From contig CADEFG010000278.1 in NCBI GenBank assembly GCA_902826505.1, positions 1 through 6,758 on the forward strand: a stretch of 6,758 nucleotides of DNA, read 5' to 3'. A model generated the notes under the pieces. It saw only the letters and a program-made list of their open reading frames with translations. It searched no databases and was not told where the DNA came from. The DNA is from an uncultured Acidobacteriota bacterium. Its GTDB lineage: Bacteria > Acidobacteriota > Blastocatellia > Pyrinomonadales > Pyrinomonadaceae. Positions within the stretch are counted from its first letter, which is position 1; every line of letters begins with the position of its first letter. Positions 1 through 4,741 of the stretch are shown one piece after another. The position numbers and the translations under genes are program-made.

Positions 1-977
1 CCTTTTTCGCCGTTTGTAAAAACTACGATTCCTCTTTTCGATTCGGGTAAAAGTATCACGATGGTGTTAATTCCCGGATTTCTTCCCGTATGAACCAGGG
101 CGTATTCACCATTACTTAAATTTTTGACGAGCGACCATCCTAAACCGAACTCTTTTTTGTTTTCCAAAACAGTCTGAATCGAGATCATTTCCTTAAAAAC
201 TTTTTCCGAAAGCCCCGAACCTTTCATCACTTCGATACCGAGTTTTCCATAATCGCGAACCGTTACCAGAACTAAATTTGCAGCGTTGGCGGTTTTCCAC
301 GTTTCCAATTCAAATGGCGTCCCGTCGGCGTGAAAACGATTCGCGTATCTTTTTTCGTCCATCGTTTCGTCCCAGTAAAATCTGGTGTCGCGCATCTTAA
401 AAGGTTTGAACAAAAGTTTTTCGGCTAATGCTTCGATGGGCATTTTAAATTTTTGCTCAAGCGATTGACGAAGATATTCAAAACCTTCGCCCGAATATTT
501 CCATTGCGTTCCGGGTTCAAACGCGAAAGACAATTTTCCGCCGGGTTCGTTTCCTCTCCAATTCGGCAAGCCTGTTCGATGACTGAGAACGTGTCGCGTC
601 GTCAGCAATTTATGACGCGGATCAGCGGCGACATCGGGATCAGTCCAAAAATGAAACAAAGGTTCGTCCAGATTCCATTCGTTCCGGCTGACAAGCATCA
701 CGGTCATCATACTGATCAGCGGTTTGGTCAGCGAGGCAATGTTAAAAATCGTATTGTCCGGCGCGGGCGAATTATCCGGCAATCTTCCAAAGACCTTTGC
801 CTGTTTGATTTTTCCATTGCTTAAAATACAAATGCCGACGGTCGGAACACGGTTTTCCTTCAACGTAGATAAAATAAAATCCTTTTTCGGCATCGAAACC
901 GTTTTCTGTGCGACTGTGTTGGTTGAGAAATTTAAGATAGCCAAAGACAGTAAAAGAATGCTTTTGACGATTTTCAT
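1..977 (-). CDS. Exported serine hydrolase, class C beta-lactamase/PBP-like fold (S12 family), 3' end outside window
   Basis: The frame from the ATG at 977 stays open to the window edge, giving 325 residues without a stop. The first 24 residues (MKIVKSILLLSLAILNFSTN then TVAQ) look like a Sec signal peptide cleaved near VAQ, so the enzyme should act in the periplasm or outside. The nucleophile motif SxxK is Ser82-Leu-Thr-Lys85. The second motif is Tyr161-Ser-Gly in place of the textbook YxN, a variant seen in esterase/peptidase-like members. The KTG-equivalent is His296-Thr-Gly. This order and spacing fit family S12 (beta-lactamase class C, D-alanyl-D-alanine peptidase, esterase). The substrate cannot be read from the sequence, and true beta-lactamase activity should not be assumed. 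Family members are usually 350-600 residues, so some C-terminus is missing. A promoter at 1006-1034 fits independent transcription. No strong ribosome binding site is visible. Fold: confident; function: open. Confidence 0.88.
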   Translation of the reverse strand, partial: MKIVKSILLLSLAILNFSTNTVAQKTVSMPKKDFILSTLKENRVPTVGICILSNGKIKQAKVFGRLPDNSPAPDNTIFNIASLTKPLISMMTVMLVSRNEWNLDEPLFHFWTDPDVAADPRHKLLTTRHVLSHRTGLPNWRGNEPGGKLSFAFEPGTQWKYSGEGFEYLRQSLEQKFKMPIEALAEKLLFKPFKMRDTRFYWDETMDEKRYANRFHADGTPFELETWKTANAANLVLVTVRDYGKLGIEVMKGSGLSEKVFKEMISIQTVLENKKEFGLGWSLVKNLSNGEYALVHTGRNPGINTIVILLPESKRGIVVFTNGEK

Positions 978-1005
978 AACTTTGTAAAAAAATTAGCTTC
1001 GGCAA

Positions 1006-1034
1006 TTTATATAAAAATGCTTTGAAACTGTAAA
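1006..1034 (-). promoter_or_regulatory. Sigma-70-like promoter for the serine hydrolase gene
   Basis: On the minus strand a TTTACA box (1034-1029) is followed by exactly 17 bp and TATAAA (1011-1006). This is close to the TTGACA-N17-TATAAT consensus. Transcription would begin near 999, leaving a leader of roughly 20 nt before the ATG at 977. It lies between the hydrolase start and the large palindrome, which could affect its use. Match by eye only. Confidence 0.5.
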
Positions 1035-1052
1035 TGTCTGAACTTACTTAAT

Positions 1053-1206
1053 ACAGTGTAATCTAAATTATTTAACACACTTAACTTAGCGCCTTTGCGC
1101 CTTAGCGGGAAATAATTGCTTAAACATTTTCGATAGTTGGAAAACACTTCCCGCAAAGCCGCCAAAGCGCAAAGAAGAAATTCTTAATAAACTTAAATTA
1201 CAGAGT
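1053..1206. repeat. Long imperfect palindrome with 59-bp arms, CTTTGCG-type intergenic repeat
   Basis: The left arm 1053-1111 aligns without gaps to the reverse complement of 1148-1206. By my count 41 of 59 positions match, best in the inner GC-rich 27 bp. The loop is about 36 nt. The inner arms are built from near-tandem 8-9 bp words of the type CCTTTGCG/CCTTAGCG and end in GCGGGAA next to the loop. In an otherwise AT-rich spacer this resembles a dispersed palindromic repeat (REP/MITE-like) and not a simple terminator, since no T-tract follows either arm closely. Copy number in the genome is unknown. Confidence 0.7.
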
Positions 1207-1308
1207 ACTTAAATTTAGTTTGCTATTTTTTTTACACCGCCAAAGTAAGGTTTGTGACAAAAATCAATTTGAAATTATCAAGGCTTAATCGAAAAAAAAA
1301 ATAATTAT

Positions 1309-1367
1309 TCAAATCTCACTCCAATCCAAGATCGCTTTACCCGAATTTTCTTTTTTTTTACTTCAAG
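1309..1367 (-). repeat. Displaced, decayed copy of the tdh 3' end (copy C)
   Basis: Read on the minus strand in the tdh frame, the last codons give ENSGKAILDWSEI and a TGA stop, almost the same as the Tdh C-terminus. Over the 44 bases nearest the stop it matches copy B at 39. Upstream of that, an A9 run replaces the Met-Arg codons and one base is missing, so the frame is broken. Differences from copy B in the good part are synonymous (for example ATC TTG against ATT CTT), which suggests it once encoded protein. No open frame leads into it. Confidence 0.85.
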
Positions 1368-1432
1368 ATCTTACTTTTGAATTTTTTTACACAGGTCGTC
1401 AGTTTTACTCTTAAAGACTAAAGATCATGATT

Positions 1433-2050
1433 TTATTCATTCCAACCGGTGCCGCTTGCCGAGTAAATTTTCCATTTGCCGCGGACTTTTCTCAAAATAT
1501 ATTTCGTAAAATCTCCGCTATGAAATTCGGCTCGCTCCGCATAAACCAGCGCAAATTTTTTATTTGCGCTGAATCCGACTCTCGAGAATAAATAATAGCC
1601 GTTCGCCTTCGGAAATTGCTCATAAAACCCTTTCCAGGGAATTTCGTTCCCGAATTTGGTATTGCGAACCTTGTTTTCCGTTTTACTTTCGTCCAGATTT
1701 TTTGAGCCGGAAATTAAAAGTTTATTAAGTTCGGATTGGCTGACGATGCCGTAGGAAAAGTTTACTGGAAACCTCCGCGTAAGTTTTGCCGAAATTTCGT
1801 TTTTCTCTCTGAAATCTTTGATCAAACCTTTCATTTTCGGCGATTCGGATTTATCAAATTCTTCAGGTTTGACCGTTTTATCAAAAATCACAAACGAGGT
1901 TTTGATCTTGGTTTCTCTCCGGTTTTTGCGATCAATATCTCTCAACACGCCGGCGTAAACAGCATATTCTTCGGCTGTCGCGCCGGTTTGCGCAATCAGA
2001 CCGGCGTGACAAAAACAAACTACCAGAACCGCAAAAATTAATCTTTTCAT
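1433..2050 (-). CDS. Exported protein of unknown function, 205 residues
   Basis: Residues 1-21 (MKRLIFAVLVVCFCHAGLIA, then Gln) form a positively charged start, hydrophobic core and small-residue end, a typical Sec signal peptide. The mature part is rich in Lys, Phe and Tyr, with no membrane segment or catalytic motif that I recognise. Notable parts are EEYAVYAGVL at 27-36, a possible strand SFVIFD at 52-57, and a C-terminal block from PWKGFYEQFP (138-147) through SRVGFSANKKFALVY (156-170) to GKWKI (191-195). That block reads like a beta-rich domain ending in a 'KxxGKWKI' strand, as in several exported hypothetical proteins. I chose the ATG at 2050 because the signal peptide starts there. The frame is open upstream to 2125, but that part is the displaced tdh 3' end read out of frame. 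The gene sits 16 nt after that fragment's stop. Function not recognised. Confidence 0.82.
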   Translation of the reverse strand: MKRLIFAVLVVCFCHAGLIAQTGATAEEYAVYAGVLRDIDRKNRRETKIKTSFVIFDKTVKPEEFDKSESPKMKGLIKDFREKNEISAKLTRRFPVNFSYGIVSQSELNKLLISGSKNLDESKTENKVRNTKFGNEIPWKGFYEQFPKANGYYLFSRVGFSANKKFALVYAERAEFHSGDFTKYILRKVRGKWKIYSASGTGWNE

Positions 2051-2066
2051 AAAAATTTTTACATTC

Positions 2067-2126
2067 TCAAATCTCGCTCCAATCAAGAATCGCTTTGCCC
2101 GAATTTTCTTCGCGCAAGACCTCAAA
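2067..2126 (-). repeat. Displaced copy of the tdh 3' end (copy B)
   Basis: These 60 bp read FEVLREENSGKAILDWSEI plus TGA in the tdh frame. The real Tdh ends FEVMREGNSGKVILDWSEV plus TAA. DNA identity is 49 of 60 by my count, with no gaps, and 15 of 19 residues are the same. The other four (M/L, G/E, V/A, V/I) are mostly conservative. Similarity stops sharply at the Phe codon; upstream is the 25-nt spacer after the 141-residue protein gene. The copy is an orphan tail: no tdh body precedes it. Confidence 0.9.
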
Positions 2127-2151
2127 ACTATTTAAACTCAAGCCGCCAAAT

Positions 2152-2577
2152 TTAAAGACACATCCACATTAGAATCGATTTTTGCCGGCTGATCGATTCC
2201 GTCGCTAAACTCTTCAAATCCTTGATGAAATTTTCAGCATAATCAGAATCTGCCGATTGCATTTCTTCGGTTTCGAGCCATTGAGAAATGATTTTTGGAA
2301 TCTGCCCGTCACTTAAATTATTTAACCCGACTACTAAATCATTCGGTAACTCGAAAACCCAAGCACCCTCTTCCGAGGCTTGTGCCAAAAACGGAAATTC
2401 GTCCGAAACCGTTTCATCGTAATCTTCCCCGCGCAAGATGCAAAGCAGGTATCCGAGCGTAATTTCACTATGCCCTTTAGCGTCAAATCCGCTCCATTCC
2501 GAACATGGCGCGGAAGAATTCGCAATCCGTTCGGCTTCGCTTTTATCCGCAATTATTAGATCAGTTAAAACGCCCAT
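2152..2577 (-). CDS. Conserved-looking cytosolic protein of unknown function, 141 residues
   Basis: The protein starts MGVLTDLIIADKSEAERI and ends in LMWMCL. From memory this layout belongs to a family of small uncharacterised bacterial proteins with an MGVLTDL-type start, a central acidic 'EFPFLAQASEEGAWVFELP' region (here 60-78), a W..TEE helix (100-105) and a C-terminal 'W(M/V)(S/C)L'. I know no function or approved symbol for it. There is no signal peptide, membrane segment or metal motif. It is acidic overall and probably forms an alpha/beta domain with a helical C-terminus. The start at 2577 has no clear ribosome binding site, but the start of the family pattern supports it. The gene follows the putative zinc protein after 34 bp and is 25 bp before tdh copy B, so it closes the first inserted unit. 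Its GC content (about 46% in sampled lines) differs from its partner's. Confidence 0.82.
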   Translation of the reverse strand: MGVLTDLIIADKSEAERIANSSAPCSEWSGFDAKGHSEITLGYLLCILRGEDYDETVSDEFPFLAQASEEGAWVFELPNDLVVGLNNLSDGQIPKIISQWLETEEMQSADSDYAENFIKDLKSLATESISRQKSILMWMCL

Positions 2578-2611
2578 AAAAGATGACTATTTCTCAAAAA
2601 ATCATCACTTT

Positions 2612-3085
2612 TCATTCAACAATAAAAGCTATTCCTTCTTTTTCAAGCATTGAAATTACTCTTTCACAGTTTTCCTTAGTGGTATTATTCAAGATTAATT
2701 TAACCATTTTATCTTTCATTATAGGTTTTGCGTTAAAATGGTGAAGCCACTTGATTGTTTCGATCTGGCTTTCAGATAAATCTGCTTTAGCTCCAAACTT
2801 TAAAATTATGTTTTCAGTTGGAGCGAAGTTTGAAATGGTAAGGCGCTCAATTCCGCCTGCCATCGTCACAGCTTTAGATAAGTCTTTGTCATAAATTTTG
2901 ACGGCAAAACATTTTGCCTTGTCATCATATTTTGCCAAATCAAGTTTGTTCCCGACAAAATGCACATCTTGACTGCATTCATTACAAAAGCGAACATCAG
3001 AATTTTCGGTTTTTTGTAAATCTTTCCACTGACGCTGACAGCGAAAAGAAAATTCAATGTCGGTGATTTTGTCATTTTTATTCAT
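2612..3085 (-). CDS. Small protein with putative Cys/His zinc site, unknown function, 157 residues
   Basis: The N-terminal third has the pattern F-x-C16-x3-W20-x2-L23, then VRFC34-x2-C37-x4-H42. Cys16, Cys34, Cys37 and His42 could bind one zinc ion. This 'C...W..L..T...VRFC..C...VH' layout occurs in small uncharacterised bacterial proteins, known to me only as hypothetical. Residues 85-157 look like an alpha/beta domain ending VISMLEKEGIAFIVE. There is no signal peptide. I chose ATG 3085 (MNKNDK). A frame open up to 3166 would take in the tdh tail out of frame and is not credible. The gene starts 10 nt after the tdh stop, so readthrough transcription from tdh is likely. About 35% GC (2641-3060), far below the roughly 60% of mid-tdh, which points to foreign origin. 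Function not known. Confidence 0.82.
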   Translation of the reverse strand: MNKNDKITDIEFSFRCQRQWKDLQKTENSDVRFCNECSQDVHFVGNKLDLAKYDDKAKCFAVKIYDKDLSKAVTMAGGIERLTISNFAPTENIILKFGAKADLSESQIETIKWLHHFNAKPIMKDKMVKLILNNTTKENCERVISMLEKEGIAFIVE

Positions 3086-3095
3086 CTTTTTAACT

Positions 3096-3155
3096 TTAAA
3101 CCTCGCTCCAATCCAAAATGACTTTCCCTGAATTTCCTTCGCGCATGACTTCAAA
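3096..3155 (-). repeat. Genuine tdh 3' end, reference copy (copy A) of the threefold repeat
   Basis: These are the last 19 codons and the TAA stop of the intact tdh. They are repeated in the same orientation at 2067-2126 and 1309-1367. This copy still joins the full gene, so it is either the original end or the end brought in by the most recent insertion. Confidence 0.9.
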
Positions 3156-4127
3156 GCCTTTTTCAAAATCCTTGTAGGAAAAGCGATGCGTGATGACCGG
3201 TTCGATGTTCAGACCGCCTTCGACGAGGACGTTCATTTGATACCACGTTTCATACATTTCGCGCCCGTAGATGCCTTTGACGGTGAGCATATTGAAGATT
3301 ATTGTTTTCCAGTTGATCGAAAATTCGTCCGACGGAATGCCCAAAAACGCGATGTTTCCGCCGTGCGTCATATTCGCGAGCATATCGCGGAACGCCTGCG
3401 GATTGCCTGACATTTCCATCCCGACGTCGAAGCCTTCCTTCATATTGAGCTGTTTTTTGACATCGGCAAGCGAAGTCGTCCGCACGTCAACCGCCAGCGT
3501 GACATCGAATTTTTGCGCCAACTCCAAACGATGCGGATTAACGTCCGTGATGACGACGTTTCGCGCTCCGGCATGACGAGCGACCGCCGCCGCCATAATT
3601 CCGATCGGTCCCGCGCCCGTGATCAAAACGTCTTCACCGAAAACCTCGAAGGCGAGCGCCGTGTGAACCGCGTTGCCGAACGGGTCGAAGATCGCCGCGA
3701 CTTCGAGATTGATGCCGGGCTCGTGTTTCCAGATATTCGTCATCGGAACCGCCATGAATTCGGCAAAACCGCCGTCGGTATTGACGCCGAAACCCAAAGT
3801 GTTGGCGCATTTAAATCTGCGTCCGGCGAGACAATTGCGGCACCGACCGCAGACCAGATGACCTTCGACCGAAACGATATCGCCGACAAAAAAATCGCTG
3901 ACGTTCGACCCCGTTTCGACGATTTCGCCGACGAGTTCGTGTCCGAGGATCGTCGGAACTTTGATCGTCGATTGCGCCCACGCGTCCCAGTTCCAGATAT
4001 GCACGTCCGTTCCGCAAATCCCGGTTTTCAAGATACGAATTAAAACGTCGTTAATGCCGATCGTCGGTTCGGGAACATCTTCGAGCCAAAGTCCTTCTTC
4101 GGCTTTGCTTTTGACAATTGCTTTCAT
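3096..4127 (-). CDS. tdh: L-threonine 3-dehydrogenase (EC 1.1.1.103)
   Basis: Cytosolic NAD-dependent enzyme that oxidises L-threonine to 2-amino-3-ketobutyrate, the first step of threonine to glycine breakdown. At 343 residues it is close to the 341 of the E. coli enzyme and is readily alignable with it throughout (AICGTDVHIYNW there, GICGTDVHIWNW here). Catalytic zinc ligands Cys38, His63 and Glu64 are present, as are the structural zinc cysteines 93, 96, 99 and 107. The Rossmann nucleotide loop GAGPIG is at 171-176, and the typical FDPFGNAVHTAL and KGIYGREM(Y/F)ETWY segments are intact. The ATG at 4127 lies 3 nt after the stop of the GNAT gene and lacks a good ribosome binding site, so translation is probably coupled. 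In many bacteria tdh pairs with kbl; kbl is absent here. Its last 60 bp are duplicated twice downstream. The gene itself shows no damage. Confidence 0.97.
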   Translation of the reverse strand: MKAIVKSKAEEGLWLEDVPEPTIGINDVLIRILKTGICGTDVHIWNWDAWAQSTIKVPTILGHELVGEIVETGSNVSDFFVGDIVSVEGHLVCGRCRNCLAGRRFKCANTLGFGVNTDGGFAEFMAVPMTNIWKHEPGINLEVAAIFDPFGNAVHTALAFEVFGEDVLITGAGPIGIMAAAVARHAGARNVVITDVNPHRLELAQKFDVTLAVDVRTTSLADVKKQLNMKEGFDVGMEMSGNPQAFRDMLANMTHGGNIAFLGIPSDEFSINWKTIIFNMLTVKGIYGREMYETWYQMNVLVEGGLNIEPVITHRFSYKDFEKGFEVMREGNSGKVILDWSEV

Positions 4128-4130
4128 AAA

Positions 4131-4613
4131 TTATTTTTGTTTTTTATCTAAATGTTTTTCCAGAACGATTTTCCGTTCTTTGTTTATATCACTATAAACT
4201 TCGATAATATCAAATCCGCTCTTGATATTGAGAATGAGCATTGATTTAAATTGGTTGGTCGTTTTGGTTTTGACGATTTGAAAGTCGTTGCGCGCGCACC
4301 AATCGTGCTGGCGTTTCATCAACTCAGCCGCAATTCCGCGCTGGCGAAAACTCTTATCAACGCCGCCGACCCAGCTGTAAAATGTTCCCGGTTCGATCTG
4401 ATAACCGATCTTGAAACCGACGATTCTTTTTTCGAGTAAAGCGAGCACCGTGAAAATATTCGAGGCTTGATTCAATTTTTTGTCGAATTTGGCGGTGTTG
4501 GCATTGCTGAAAATAGAAACGAAAAAGGCTTTGATCTTTTCCAAAACCGCCTCGTCAGGTTTGCCTTCGATCTCATCGTATAAAATCATTTCATAAGTCG
4601 GGAACGCCGTCAT
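4131..4613 (-). CDS. GNAT-family N-acetyltransferase, 160 residues
   Basis: Transfers an acyl group from acyl-CoA to an amine; the acceptor is unknown. The core GNAT pattern is visible: strand FTVLALLEKRIVGFKIGY (54-71), a following strand (FYSWVGGVD, 78-86), then the acetyl-CoA pyrophosphate loop R90-Q-R-G-I-A95 (R/Q-x-x-G-x-G/A) and helix AAELMKRQ. The C-terminal part includes NQFKSMLILNIKSGF (119-133), matching the usual 'N..a..ly.k.GF' motif B. Length fits a single-domain GNAT. The start is uncertain. ATG 4613 lies inside an inverted repeat with AGG directly against it, too close for a normal ribosome site. Met9 (4589) would give MILYDEIEGKPDE and avoid the repeat. The gene ends 3 nt before tdh, so the two are almost surely cotranscribed and may share a substrate pathway. 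Confidence 0.85.
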   Translation of the reverse strand: MTAFPTYEMILYDEIEGKPDEAVLEKIKAFFVSIFSNANTAKFDKKLNQASNIFTVLALLEKRIVGFKIGYQIEPGTFYSWVGGVDKSFRQRGIAAELMKRQHDWCARNDFQIVKTKTTNQFKSMLILNIKSGFDIIEVYSDINKERKIVLEKHLDKKQK

Positions 4614-4731
4614 CCTGACGGCACGCGTCGCCGAAAGCGGCGCAAATGCATTTCATTTATCTTAAAATCTTGAGAATAAAAAACATTTTAGCGTTTTTCA
4701 AACGCAGTGCCGCCCGTGATGACGGCGTTCC
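4601..4731. repeat. Inverted repeat between the regulator and GNAT genes
   Basis: GGAACGCCGTCATC at 4601-4614 is repeated exactly, inverted, at 4718-4731. Similarity continues inward through CGGCAC (4619-4624) against GTGCCG (4708-4713). Between the arms lie two smaller hairpins: CGCCG-AAAG-CGGCG near 4629-4642 and GCGTTT-TTC-AAACGC at 4691-4705. The left arm covers the likely GNAT start codon at 4613. The whole block looks like a mobile palindromic repeat or a structured leader. Copy number in the genome is unknown. Confidence 0.65.
4678..4705 (-). terminator. Possible intrinsic terminator of the regulator gene
   Basis: On the minus strand, 37 bp after the regulator stop, a perfect 6-bp stem (GCGTTT / AAACGC, 3-nt loop) is followed 7 nt later by TTTTTT. 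The stem is short and not GC-rich and the T-tract is displaced, so this is a weak candidate. It would separate the regulator from the GNAT-tdh transcript. Confidence 0.3.
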
Positions 4732-4741
4732 GTTTTTCACA

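Larger units (their letters stand above)
979..1432. other. 454-bp non-coding region with promoter, palindrome and tdh fragment
   Basis: No credible gene is seen on either strand between the stop of the exported protein at 1433 and the hydrolase start at 977. The region is AT-rich with several homopolymer runs, such as A10 near 1291-1300 and T9 at 1351-1359. It holds a promoter (1006-1034), a long imperfect palindrome (1053-1206) and a decayed tdh 3'-end copy (1309-1367). The stretches 1207-1308 and 1368-1432 show nothing recognisable. Confidence 0.75.

Noticed and set aside
772..1005. A 77-codon minus-strand open frame starting upstream of the hydrolase
   Set aside because: It overlaps the signal peptide and catalytic region of the hydrolase in another frame, while the hydrolase frame carries all the motifs.
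1053..1206. CRISPR array or tandem-repeat array
   Set aside because: The short repeated words are two inverted arms, with no regular direct repeat-spacer pattern. No cas genes are present.
1351..1380. Intrinsic terminator using the T9/A9 run after the exported-protein gene
   Set aside because: The run is A-rich on the transcribed minus strand and has no stem before it. It is better explained as decay inside tdh copy C.
2139..2250. Possible frameshift at the end of the 141-residue protein: another frame reads KIDSNVDVSLNLAA to a stop at 2139
   Set aside because: The in-frame ending LMWMCL fits the C-terminus expected for this type of protein, so no frameshift is needed.
3186..4043. Long open frames on the plus strand across tdh, including one of 176 codons at 3513-4043
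   Set aside because: They are antisense shadows of a clearly functional tdh. Their translations are rich in Arg and Asp, with no recognisable domain.
4614..4741. Promoter for the GNAT-tdh transcript
   Set aside because: I looked for -35/-10 pairs on the minus strand and found only poor matches, so none is annotated.
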